Below, in pieces: positions 43,881-51,413 of a stretch of 64,000 nucleotides of DNA (the first letter of the stretch is position 1; each line of letters opens with the position of its first letter). The notes under the pieces are model-generated. The model saw only the letters and a program-made list of their open reading frames with translations. It was not told where the DNA came from and ran no database searches. The stretch comes from Modestobacter italicus (GTDB lineage: Bacteria; Actinomycetota; Actinomycetes; Mycobacteriales; Geodermatophilaceae): the NCBI RefSeq assembly GCF_019799965.1, contig NZ_JABGCJ010000002.1:62001-126000 (forward strand), written 5' to 3'. Made by a program: the position numbers and the translations under genes.

Positions 43881-45059
43881 TCAGGGCTGGAGCAGCACCT
43901 TCACCGCGCCGTCCTGCTTCTGCCGGAAGGACTCGTAGGCCTGCGGGGCCTGCTCCAGCGGCACCCGGTGGGTGGCGAAGTCGTCCACGCCCAGCGGGTC
44001 GGCGTCGGTGAGCAGCGGCAGGATGTCGGGCACCCAGCGCCACACGTTGGCCTGGCCCATGCGCAGCTCGATCTGCTTGTCGAACATCCGCATCAGCGGC
44101 ACCGGGTCGGTCGCGCCGCCGTAGACGCCGGACAGCGAGACGGTGCCGCCCCGGCGCACGGCCTCGATCGCGGTGTTGAACGCGGCCAGCCGGTCGATGC
44201 CGGCCACCGTCATCACCTTCTCCATGATGGCGTCGGGCACCAGCGCGCTGGCCTTCTGGGCGAGCTTGGCGCCGGGGGAGCCGTGCGCCTCCATGCCCAC
44301 GGCGTCGATCACGGCGTCCGCGCCGCGGCCGTCGGTCTTCTCCCGGATCGCGCCGACGACCTCCTCCTGCTCCGTCGACGCGATCACCTCGATCCCGCGG
44401 GCCCGCGCCCGGGCGATCCGCTCCGGGACGACGTCGGAGGCGATCACCCGGTAGCCGAGGTGGGTGGCGATCCGGGCGGCCATGTCACCGATCGGGCCGA
44501 GCCCGAGCACCAGGACGGTGCCGCCGGGCGGGGGAGCGGCGTACTGGACGGCCTGCCAGGCGGTGGGCAGCACGTCGGAGAGGTAGACGAACCGGTCGTC
44601 GGCGGGGCCCTCGGGCACCTTGATCGGCAGCGTGTTGCCGAAGGGCACCCGCAGGTACTCGGCCTGGCCGCCGGGGACCTGGCCGTAGAGCTTCGTGTAG
44701 CCGAACAGCGAGGCGCCCATGCCCTGCTCGCGGTTCTGGGTGGTCTCGCACTGGCTCTGCAGCCCCTGGCTGCACATCCAGCAGGTGCCGCAGGAGATGT
44801 TGAACGGCACGACGACCCGGTCGCCGGCCTTCAGCTCGGTCACCCCGGCACCGACCTCGCGCACCACGCCCATCGGCTCGTGGCCCATCACGTCGCCGAC
44901 GGTCATGAACGGGGCCATGACCTCGATCAGGTGGAGGTCGGACCCGCAGATGCCGCTGGAGGTGATCTCCACGATGACGTCGGTCGGGTCCTGGATCGTC
45001 GGGTCGGGGACGGTGTCCACCCGGACGTCGTCCCGGCCGTGCCAGGTCACTGCGCGCAT
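43881..45059 (-). CDS. Zinc-dependent alcohol dehydrogenase (glutathione-independent FDH-like)
   Basis: This 392-residue medium-chain dehydrogenase has the catalytic zinc ligands in SSGICGSDLHL (Cys38) and MGHEPMG (His/Glu near 60). The structural zinc loop is altered to CGTCWMCSQGLQSQC. The Rossmann motif is VLGLGPIGDMAA near 195. The insertion after the zinc loop and the large VYGGATDPVPLMRMFDK segment are typical of glutathione-independent formaldehyde dehydrogenase-like enzymes. ATG 45059 has GAGGAG upstream. It stands alone, divergent from the M23 peptidase gene. Confidence 0.9.
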   Translation of the reverse strand: MRAVTWHGRDDVRVDTVPDPTIQDPTDVIVEITSSGICGSDLHLIEVMAPFMTVGDVMGHEPMGVVREVGAGVTELKAGDRVVVPFNISCGTCWMCSQGLQSQCETTQNREQGMGASLFGYTKLYGQVPGGQAEYLRVPFGNTLPIKVPEGPADDRFVYLSDVLPTAWQAVQYAAPPPGGTVLVLGLGPIGDMAARIATHLGYRVIASDVVPERIARARARGIEVIASTEQEEVVGAIREKTDGRGADAVIDAVGMEAHGSPGAKLAQKASALVPDAIMEKVMTVAGIDRLAAFNTAIEAVRRGGTVSLSGVYGGATDPVPLMRMFDKQIELRMGQANVWRWVPDILPLLTDADPLGVDDFATHRVPLEQAPQAYESFRQKQDGAVKVLLQP

Positions 45060-45244
45060 GTGTGCTCCTCGAGTCGTGGGGCTCCGGACGGCCGCGACAG
45101 GGTCTGCAGGCCCGTTCTCCGTTGCGTGACGTTCCTCGCTCGTACCCGTCACGGCGCGTTCAACTCATCAGCCGCACGCACACCTGACGTCACGGAGGGT
45201 GTCCGTTTGGCAGGAAGTGTTGTGAGCCTCGCCACTTGACCAGG

Positions 45245-45266
45245 TGTGCATACCCGGTTGTGCACA
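45245..45266. promoter_or_regulatory. Inverted repeat upstream of M23 peptidase gene
   Basis: TGTGCA 45245-45250 and TGCACA 45261-45266 are inverted with a ten-base spacer, 68 bases before the start. It may be a regulator site, but its spacing does not fit the CRP consensus. Confidence 0.35.
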
Positions 45267-45333
45267 TCACGAACCGATCACGACGTGTTTACATGGGCCC
45301 CGCTCGAGCTCGCCCCCGACGGAAGACAGGTGC

Positions 45334-46548
45334 ATGGACCCGCAACATCTCGCCCGGCTCGACGACGACGGAACGGTGTCGCGCAGCGGCAGCGGACCGG
45401 TCGGTGGCCCCGCCACCGGCGCGTCGCCCGAGAGCCCCGAGGTGCCGGCGCTGGCGGCCGTGCTGCCCTTCCGTCGCACGCTCGCCCGCCGGTCGCGTCG
45501 CCTGCTGGGGGCCACACCGCTGCGCGCGGCCGGGGTCTGCCCGGCGCCGCGACCGGCCGTCGAGGCCGGACCGGCCGGCTCCCCGGCCACTGCCGTTCCG
45601 GCCGCCGTGGTCCCGACCGCCGTCGTCCCGGACGCGGACGCGTGGCCGCTGCCGGTGGACACCGACGGCCTGGCGCTGGCCGATGCGTGGCCGCTGCCGG
45701 TCGACGTGGACGCGCTGCTGCTCGACGGCGCCGCGACCGAGGCTCCCGAGCAGGGTGCCGCCGCCGATGGGCTGACCCCGGAGCAGGTGGTGGCCGCGGT
45801 CGCCGCCGGGGCCCGGCACCGCCGGCCGCCACTGCCGGCCCGCCGTCCCGCGCTCTACCTGGCGGCTGCGCTGATCGGCGCCGCCGGTCTGGCCGTCGCC
45901 GCCACCGGCGACCCGGCGCAGGTCGCCCAGGCCGCCGACGCCGAGGAGCCGATCAGCGTCGCCGAGGAGCTGGGCCTGGTGCAGGCCGAGCAGCCCGCGC
46001 TCACCGGTGAGGAGGCGACCGACCGGCTGCAGGACATGGTCGCCACCCGTGCCCAGCGTGAGGACGCCCAGGTCGCCGCCGCCCAGGTGCAGGCCGACGC
46101 CGACCGGGTCGCCGCGGAGGCCGCCGCTGCCGCGGCCGCCGAGGCGGCCCGCCCCAAGGCGGTGCTGCCCGTGCAGGGCGCCCGGCTCACCAGTGGGTTC
46201 GGCTACCGGTGGGGCACGCTGCACGCCGGCATCGACTTCGCCGCCCCGCTGGGCACCCCCGAGTACGCGGCGATGGACGGCGTCGTCGTGCGCGCCGGGG
46301 CCGCCAGCGGCTTCGGGCTGGCCGTCTACGTGCAGCACGAGAACGGTGACGTCACCGTCTACGGGCACATGCAGGAGATCCTCGTGGAGGAGGGGCAGAC
46401 GGTGAAGGCGGGCGACACCATCGCCCTGCTCGGCAACCAGGGCCAGTCCACCGGGCCGCACCTGCACTTCGAGGTGCACGTCGGTGGGATCGACGGCGAG
46501 CGGATCGACCCGCTGCCGTGGCTGCGCGAGCGCGGCGTCCAGGTCTGA
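45334..46548 (+). CDS. M23-family peptidoglycan endopeptidase
   Basis: This 404-residue protein has a long Ala/Pro-rich cytoplasmic region, one membrane segment (LYLAAALIGAAGLAVAATG, about 173-191), a coiled-coil stretch of Ala/Gln/Glu at about 230-270 and a C-terminal M23 domain. Zinc ligands are seen in LHAGIDFAAP (HxxxD) and PHLHFEVHVGG (HxH). It cuts cell wall peptide bridges outside the membrane. The repeat of DAWPLPVD in the N-terminal region (two copies) is odd. ATG 45334 is preceded by GGAAGACAGG. Confidence 0.88.
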   Translation: MDPQHLARLDDDGTVSRSGSGPVGGPATGASPESPEVPALAAVLPFRRTLARRSRRLLGATPLRAAGVCPAPRPAVEAGPAGSPATAVPAAVVPTAVVPDADAWPLPVDTDGLALADAWPLPVDVDALLLDGAATEAPEQGAAADGLTPEQVVAAVAAGARHRRPPLPARRPALYLAAALIGAAGLAVAATGDPAQVAQAADAEEPISVAEELGLVQAEQPALTGEEATDRLQDMVATRAQREDAQVAAAQVQADADRVAAEAAAAAAAEAARPKAVLPVQGARLTSGFGYRWGTLHAGIDFAAPLGTPEYAAMDGVVVRAGAASGFGLAVYVQHENGDVTVYGHMQEILVEEGQTVKAGDTIALLGNQGQSTGPHLHFEVHVGGIDGERIDPLPWLRERGVQV

Positions 46549-46664
46549 CGCAGCACCTCCGCAGCCCCGGCGCACGTCCGGGCAGGAGCCCGCGAGGTGG
46601 TCGTTCCGGCTGGTCCGCGCGGGTGAGATGACTCCCTGACCGGGCGGGTTCCTGGCGGAGCGGG

Positions 46665-46690
46665 CTGACATGCGGCATCGTGCATGTCAG
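46665..46690. promoter_or_regulatory. Perfect operator-like palindrome before CDF exporter
   Basis: CTGACATGC 46665-46673 and GCATGTCAG 46682-46690 are perfect nine-base inverted repeats with an eight-base spacer, 34 bases before the start. The site is well placed for a metal-sensing repressor (ArsR, MerR or similar). Confidence 0.65.
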
Positions 46691-46723
46691 ACCGCGGCCG
46701 CCGGCCGCGGGGGAGGGACGTCG

Positions 46724-47653
46724 ATGGGCCACGACCACGCACACGGGCACGGGCACGGGCACGGCACCGTCTCCGCCGCGCACCGCGGCCGGCTGGTCGT
46801 CGTCCTCGTGCTCACCGCCAGCGTCTTCGTCGTCGAGCTGGTCGGCGCCCTGCTGTCCGGCTCGCTGGCCCTGCTCGCCGACGCCGCGCACATGGCCACC
46901 GACGCCCTCGGCATCGGGATGGCGCTCGGGGCGGTGACGCTCGCCCAGCGACCCGCCCGCGGCCGGCGGACCTTCGGCTGGCAGCGGATCGAGGTGCTCG
47001 CCGCGGTGGGCAACGGCCTGCTGCTGCTCCTGGTCGGCGGCTACGTCGTGGTGGAGGCGATCCGCCGGATCGGGGACCCCCCGGACATCCACTCCGGCTG
47101 GATGCTCGGCGTCGCGCTGCTCGGCCTGGCCGTCAACGTCGGCTCGCTGAGCCTGTTGCGCGCCGGCCAGGGGGAGTCGCTGAACACCCGCGGCGCCTAC
47201 CTCGAGGTGGTGGGGGACGCCCTCGGCTCGGTCGCGGTCATCATCGCGGCCGTCGTCATCAGCACCACCGGCTGGACCGGGGCCGACGTCGTCGCCTCGC
47301 TCGCCGTCGGCGCCCTGGTGCTCCCGCGGGCCTGGTCACTGCTGCGTGAGGCGCTCGACGTCCTGCTGGAGGCCGCGCCCAAGGGCGTCGACCTGGCCCA
47401 GGTGCGCGAACACGTCCTCGAGGTCTCCGGCGTGCTCGACGTGCACGACCTGCACGCGTGGACCATCACCTCGGGGCTGCCGGTGCTCTCCGCGCACGTG
47501 GTCGTCACCGACGAGGTGCTGGCCGACGGGCACGGTGGCCGGGTGCTCGACGCGCTCTGCAGCTGCCTGGGCGACCACTTCGACCTGGAGCACTGCACCT
47601 TCCAGCTGGAGTCCCCCGGGCACCGCGGGCACGAGTCACCGGTCCACGAATGA
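46724..47653 (+). CDS. CDF-family (CzcD-like) metal cation exporter
   Basis: This 309-residue protein has a His-rich start (MGHDHAHGHGHGHG), six membrane segments, and zinc-site residues in ALLADAAHMATDALG (HxxxD in helix 2) and GAYLEVVGDALGSV (helix 5). A cytosolic metal-binding C-terminal domain follows from about 215, with DLHAWTI and a His-rich tail. It exports zinc or related ions. GGGAGGGA precedes ATG 46724. Upstream, a perfect palindrome suggests metal-dependent control, but no regulator gene is beside it. Confidence 0.92.
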   Translation: MGHDHAHGHGHGHGTVSAAHRGRLVVVLVLTASVFVVELVGALLSGSLALLADAAHMATDALGIGMALGAVTLAQRPARGRRTFGWQRIEVLAAVGNGLLLLLVGGYVVVEAIRRIGDPPDIHSGWMLGVALLGLAVNVGSLSLLRAGQGESLNTRGAYLEVVGDALGSVAVIIAAVVISTTGWTGADVVASLAVGALVLPRAWSLLREALDVLLEAAPKGVDLAQVREHVLEVSGVLDVHDLHAWTITSGLPVLSAHVVVTDEVLADGHGGRVLDALCSCLGDHFDLEHCTFQLESPGHRGHESPVHE

Positions 47654-47690
47654 CGGACGCCCGCCTCCCCGAGGGGAGACGGGCGTCCGT
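47653..47690 (+). terminator. Terminator after CDF exporter
   Basis: Perfect outer 11-base arms 47653-47663 and 47680-47690 enclose a further six-base stem, directly after the stop and ending in a T. Confidence 0.85.
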
Positions 47691-47691
47691 T

Positions 47692-47749
47692 CGGCCCTGC
47701 TGCAGGGGCCCGCGCTGAGCCTGCGAAGCGTGGGGGGCAGCAGGGTCCT
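47692..47749 (-). terminator. Repeat-family terminator, copy 1 (after MFS gene)
   Basis: Read on the minus strand it begins AGGACCC three bases past the MFS stop. Outer arms CCCTGCTG 47695-47702 and CAGCAGGG 47738-47745 pair perfectly around a conserved GC-rich core. One of four related copies in the window. Confidence 0.8.
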
Positions 47750-47752
47750 CCC

Positions 47753-49297
47753 TCAGCCGGCGTGCACCACGGCGCCGTCGGCGGGCAGGTCCTCCTTGGT
47801 GGCCTTGATCAGCACCGCGGAGACCACCGCGCCCACCACGAGCAGCACCGCGGCCCAGGTGAAGGCGGTCGTGTAGCCCTCGACCTGGGCCGCCAGGCCC
47901 ACCGCCGGGTCGGCCGGGTCCTGGCCGGCGGCCACGCTGTCGGCGAAGGCCGAGGTGATCGCGTTGACCGACAGCGTCGCGAGCAGTGCCGTGCCGATCG
48001 AGGCGCCGACCTGCTGGGTGGCGTTGAGCATCGCGCTGGCTGCGCCCGCGTCGTGCTCACCGGCCCCGATCAGTGCCAGGTTCGACAGCGGCACGAACGT
48101 GAAGCCCAGGCCCAGGCCCAGCAGCAGCTGGCCGGGGAAGGCCAGCGACCAGAACGAGCTGTCGACGTCCAGGAACGACATCAGGAACAGTCCCGCCGCG
48201 GCCAGCAGGCCACCGGCCACCATCAGCGGCTTGGGCCCGATCCGCGGCACCAGCCCGCTGGCCGCGCCCGCGGAGACCAGCACACCCAGCGTCGTGGGCA
48301 GCGAGGCGAAACCGGCGGCCACCGGGGTGTAGCCGAGCACCTGCTGGAAGTAGAGGCTGAGGAAGAAGAAGGCGCCGATCAGCCCGGCGCCCACCAGCGT
48401 CGAGGTCAGGTAGGCACCACCGCGGTTGCGGTCCAGGACCAGCCGCATCGGCAGCAGCGGGTTGCGCACCTTCAGCTCCAGGACGACGAACGCCGCCACC
48501 AGCAGCACGCCGACGGCGATGAAGGTCAGCGCCGAGGCGTCGGTCCAGCCGCTCTCCCCGTTGCCGGCGTCGGCGTTGGCCTGCGCGGTCTCGGCGACCT
48601 GGGTGAAGCCGTAGACGAAGGAGGCCAGCCCCAGGGTGATCAGCACGGCGCCGGGGATGTCGTAGCTGGTCTCACCGGGGGCCTTGCTCTCCGGCACGAC
48701 CGGGATCGCGGCCACGACGGCGATGATCGCCACCGGCACGTTGACCCAGAAGCACCAGCGCCAGTCGGCGTACTCGGTGAGCACCCCGCCCAGCAGCAGC
48801 CCGACGGCGGACCCGCCACCGGCGATCGCGCCGTAGACGGCGAAGGCCTTGGCGCGCTCCTTGGCGTCGGTGAACAGCACGGTCAGCAGGGCCAGCGACG
48901 CCGGGGCCAGCAGTGCGCCGAAGGCCCCCTGCAGGGCGCGGGCGGCGAACAGCAGCTCCTCGTTCTGGGCCAGCCCGCCCAGCGCGGAGGCGATGGCGAA
49001 CCCGACCGCCCCGACCAGGTAGGTGCGCTTGCGGCCCCAGAAGTCGGCGATCCGCCCGCCGAGCAGCAGGAAGCCGCCGAAGGTCAGCGTGTAGGCGGTG
49101 ACGATCCACTGCTGCGAGGCGGCGGTGACGTCCAGGTCCGCCGAGACCGCCGGCAGCGCGATGTTCACGATGGTCGCGTCCAGGATGACCATCAGCACCG
49201 TCACGGCGATGACCGCGAGGGCCAGCCACCGCTTCGGGTAGGGCTCGTCGGCGGGGGAGGTCCCGGCCGGGTCGGGGAGTGGTGCGGTGGTGCTCAC
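47753..49297 (-). CDS. DHA2-family (EmrB/QacA) MFS drug exporter
   Basis: This 514-residue transporter has fourteen hydrophobic segments. MVILDATIVNIALPAVSADL is the helix-1 motif, GGRIADFWGRKR motif A, and YGAIAGGGSAVGLLLGG motif C. It probably exports drugs or toxic organics by proton antiport. Divergent from a phosphoesterase gene across a perfect palindrome, so a regulator encoded elsewhere may control it. Ends three bases before a repeat-family terminator. Confidence 0.92.
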   Translation of the reverse strand: MSTTAPLPDPAGTSPADEPYPKRWLALAVIAVTVLMVILDATIVNIALPAVSADLDVTAASQQWIVTAYTLTFGGFLLLGGRIADFWGRKRTYLVGAVGFAIASALGGLAQNEELLFAARALQGAFGALLAPASLALLTVLFTDAKERAKAFAVYGAIAGGGSAVGLLLGGVLTEYADWRWCFWVNVPVAIIAVVAAIPVVPESKAPGETSYDIPGAVLITLGLASFVYGFTQVAETAQANADAGNGESGWTDASALTFIAVGVLLVAAFVVLELKVRNPLLPMRLVLDRNRGGAYLTSTLVGAGLIGAFFFLSLYFQQVLGYTPVAAGFASLPTTLGVLVSAGAASGLVPRIGPKPLMVAGGLLAAAGLFLMSFLDVDSSFWSLAFPGQLLLGLGLGFTFVPLSNLALIGAGEHDAGAASAMLNATQQVGASIGTALLATLSVNAITSAFADSVAAGQDPADPAVGLAAQVEGYTTAFTWAAVLLVVGAVVSAVLIKATKEDLPADGAVVHAG

Positions 49298-49327
49298 GCG
49301 TGGGTGTCCTCTGTCGCTCGTCTCCGG

Positions 49328-49349
49328 TTCGGCCGAGTCGTCGGCCGAA
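49328..49349. promoter_or_regulatory. Operator-like palindrome between MFS and phosphoesterase genes
   Basis: TTCGGCCGA 49328-49336 and TCGGCCGAA 49341-49349 are perfect nine-base inverted repeats with a four-base spacer, in the 84-base divergent gap. A TetR or MarR dimer could bind it. Confidence 0.6.
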
Positions 49350-49381
49350 GGAGCAAGTTAGTCGGCTGGGACGATGTCGTC

Positions 49382-49900
49382 GTGCCCGTTTCCGTGGTGT
49401 TCATCTCCGACACCCACGTGCCCAAGCGGGCGCGTGACCTGCCCGGACGACTGTGGTCGGCGATCGAGGCCGCCGACGTCGTGCTGCACGCCGGCGACTG
49501 GGTGGACGTCGCCCTGCTGGACGAGCTGGAGCGGCGGGCGCAGCGGCTGGTCGGGGTGTACGGCAACAACGACCACGGGGTGCTCCGCGAGCGGCTGCCG
49601 GAGGTCGCCCGGGTGGAGCTGGGCGGGGTGCGGTTCGCCGTCGTCCACGAGACCGGCGATGCCAAGAACCGGGAGCAGCGCTGCGCCGCACGCTTCCCCG
49701 ATGCCGACGTCCTGGTGTTCGGGCACAGCCACATCCCCTGGGACACCACGGCGGTCACCGGGCTGCGGCTGCTCAACCCCGGCTCGCCCACCGACCGGCG
49801 CCGGCAGCCGTTCGCCACCTACCTGACCGCGACCGCCGACGAGGGCCGGCTGTCGGAGGTGACCCTGCACCGCCTGCCGCCGCGCGTGCCCGGCCGATGA
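49382..49900 (+). CDS. YfcE/MJ0936-type metallophosphoesterase
   Basis: This 172-residue calcineurin-like phosphodiesterase has the metal-site motifs FISDTHVPKR (DxH), LHAGDWVD (GDxxD), YGNNDH (GNHD-type), VVHETGD and VFGHSHIPW (GHSH), ending with LNPGSPTDRR. Length and motifs match the YfcE group, which hydrolyses small phosphodiesters; the natural substrate is unknown. GTG 49382 is fixed by its VSVVFISDTH core. It overlaps the methyltransferase gene by four bases. Confidence 0.9.
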   Translation: MPVSVVFISDTHVPKRARDLPGRLWSAIEAADVVLHAGDWVDVALLDELERRAQRLVGVYGNNDHGVLRERLPEVARVELGGVRFAVVHETGDAKNREQRCAARFPDADVLVFGHSHIPWDTTAVTGLRLLNPGSPTDRRRQPFATYLTATADEGRLSEVTLHRLPPRVPGR

Positions 49901-50748
49901 GCCTGCCCGCGCTCCCGCCGGCCGCGGTCGCCGTCCTCGCCTGCCCGGTCTGTGGCCAGCAGCTGGGGACGGACCCGGCCGGGCTGCGCTGCGCTGCCGG
50001 GCACGCGTTCGACCGGGCGAGGCAGGGGCACGTCACCCTGCTGCCGCCCGGCGGCAGCCCGCACGCCGGTGACTCCGCGGCGATGGTCGGCGACCGGGCC
50101 GACTTCCTGGCTGCCGGGCACTACGCCGGGATCACCGCCGCGCTGGCCGACGCCGCCCTGGCCGGCCCGCCGCCGGCCACGCTGCTGGACCTGGGGGGTG
50201 GCACCGGGGCGCACCTGGCCGGGGTGCTCGACCGGACCGCGGATGCCGTCGGGGTGGTGCTGGACGCCTCCCGGTACGCCGCCCGACGCGCGGCGCGCGC
50301 ACACCCGCGGGCGATGGCCGTCGTGGCCGACTCGTGGTCCCGCTGGCCGGTGCGGGACGCCGCGGTCGACCGGGTCCTGGTGGTGTTCGCCCCGCGCAAC
50401 GGCGCGGAGACCGCCCGGGTGCTGCGACCGGAGGGGCGGCTCGTCGTGGTGACCCCGTCGGCGGACCACCTGGCCGAGCTGGTCGGCCCCCTCGGGCTGC
50501 TCACCGTCGACCCGGCCAAGGCCGACCGGCTCGCGGCGGGCCTGGAGCCGCACCTGCGGCCGGTGGCGGCCACCGCACACCGTGCCGAGCTGACGCTGGA
50601 CCACGCAGCGGTGCGCACCCTGGTCGGCATGGGACCGCACGCGCGGCACCTGGCCGAGGGCGAGCTGGACCGGCGGCTGGCCGAGCTGCCCCAGTCGGTG
50701 CGGGTGACGGTGGCGGTGGACGTCGGCACCTGGCAGCGGGGCGGCTGA
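49897..50748 (+). CDS. RlmA/TlrB-like 23S rRNA guanine-N1 methyltransferase
   Basis: This 283-residue SAM-dependent enzyme has an N-terminal zinc finger (LACPVCGQQL, then C and H in RCAAGHAFD), the bridge DRARQGHVTLLPPG, and a methyltransferase domain with LLDLGGGTGAHLAGV near 97. Relatives methylate G745 or G748 of 23S rRNA; the actinobacterial TlrB type gives resistance to macrolides such as tylosin. Which position is used cannot be told here. ATG 49897 overlaps the phosphoesterase stop (ATGA). A terminator follows. Confidence 0.87.
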   Translation: MSLPALPPAAVAVLACPVCGQQLGTDPAGLRCAAGHAFDRARQGHVTLLPPGGSPHAGDSAAMVGDRADFLAAGHYAGITAALADAALAGPPPATLLDLGGGTGAHLAGVLDRTADAVGVVLDASRYAARRAARAHPRAMAVVADSWSRWPVRDAAVDRVLVVFAPRNGAETARVLRPEGRLVVVTPSADHLAELVGPLGLLTVDPAKADRLAAGLEPHLRPVAATAHRAELTLDHAAVRTLVGMGPHARHLAEGELDRRLAELPQSVRVTVAVDVGTWQRGG

Positions 50749-50765
50749 CCGGGCCGGACGCAGCA

Positions 50766-50791
50766 AGGGCCCGGCCTGGTGGCCGGGCCCT
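50766..50791. terminator. Terminator between methyltransferase and GlsB-type genes
   Basis: Perfect 11-base arms 50766-50776 and 50781-50791 with a four-base loop, followed by TCGTC, between convergent genes. Confidence 0.85.
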
Positions 50792-50829
50792 CGTCGAGCG
50801 GGTGCGCGCCGGCTGTCGCCGGCGGGTCG

Positions 50830-51105
50830 TCAGCGGTTGACGCGACGCTGCTTGCCGGTCGCGGCCACGTAGACGGCCAGCACCAGGATCGCGCCGAGGA
50901 TGGACGCCCACCAGCCGCCGAGGTCGAACTCGAGGCCGTCGCCCTGGATCAGGTTGAAGACCAGGTTGCCGACCACAGACCCGATGAGGCCGAGGACGAG
51001 GGTGGCGACGAGGCCGAGGTCCTGCTTGCCGGGGACCACGGCGCGGGCGATCAACCCGGCGACGAAGCCGATGAGGACCGCCAACAGGATTCCGCCGATG
51101 CTCAT
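50830..51105 (-). CDS. GlsB/YeaQ/YmgE-family stress membrane protein
   Basis: This 91-residue protein has three hydrophobic segments with glycine-zipper spacing: LLAVLIGFVAGLIARAVVPG, LVATLVLGLIGSVVGNLVF and WWASILGAILVLAVYVA. GLIARAVVPGKQDLG is the family signature. These proteins rise under general stress in many bacteria. ATG 51105 is preceded by AGGAGGTCACCC. A SigB-like promoter lies 65-90 bases upstream, which fits a stress role. Confidence 0.9.
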   Translation of the reverse strand: MSIGGILLAVLIGFVAGLIARAVVPGKQDLGLVATLVLGLIGSVVGNLVFNLIQGDGLEFDLGGWWASILGAILVLAVYVAATGKQRRVNR

Positions 51106-51169
51106 GGGTGACCTCCTGAGGACGACGGCCGAGCCGTCAGGCACTGGTCCGTCCAGTGCAAGATCATCG

Positions 51170-51194
51170 ATGCCCGGGCCTGGCGTGACCAAAC
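51170..51194 (-). promoter_or_regulatory. SigB/SigF-type promoter of GlsB-type gene
   Basis: On the minus strand GTTT (51191-51194) and GGGCAT (51170-51175) are 15 bases apart, a one-base departure from the GGGTAT general-stress consensus. Confidence 0.5.
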
Positions 51195-51401
51195 ACCCGA
51201 GACCGCCCGGTCTCGGACGCCTGCGTCACGCGCGCCGCGCTCGACCGTCGCCCCAGCGAGCTCATGACCTGCGGTTCCGTCGGCGGACCACGACCCGCGT
51301 GCGGAGCGGTCGCCGGGGCCCGGCGGGGGGTGCCGGCGGGTGAGTGGCGGACGCGCCGCACCGACCCCCGCTCCCGCCGCGTCGGACGTCAGGCGGCGGG
51401 C

Positions 51402-51407
51402 TAAGCT
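51402..51407 (+). promoter_or_regulatory. -10 box of leaderless ctaD promoter
   Basis: TAAGCT ends six bases before GTG 51414, and no ribosome binding site is seen. Confidence 0.6.
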
Positions 51408-51413
51408 GCGGCC

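Larger units (their letters stand above)
51106..51413. other. 308-base divergent intergenic region
   Basis: Between the GlsB-type gene (minus) and ctaD (plus) I see a SigB-like promoter for the former at 51170-51194 and a leaderless -10 box for ctaD at 51402-51407. The remaining 200 bases show no ORF or clear element. Confidence 0.6.

Noticed and set aside
45060-45333. Cyclic di-AMP (ydaO-type) riboswitch before the M23 peptidase gene
   Set aside because: Expected in some actinobacterial wall-hydrolase leaders, but I could not find its conserved core sequences here.
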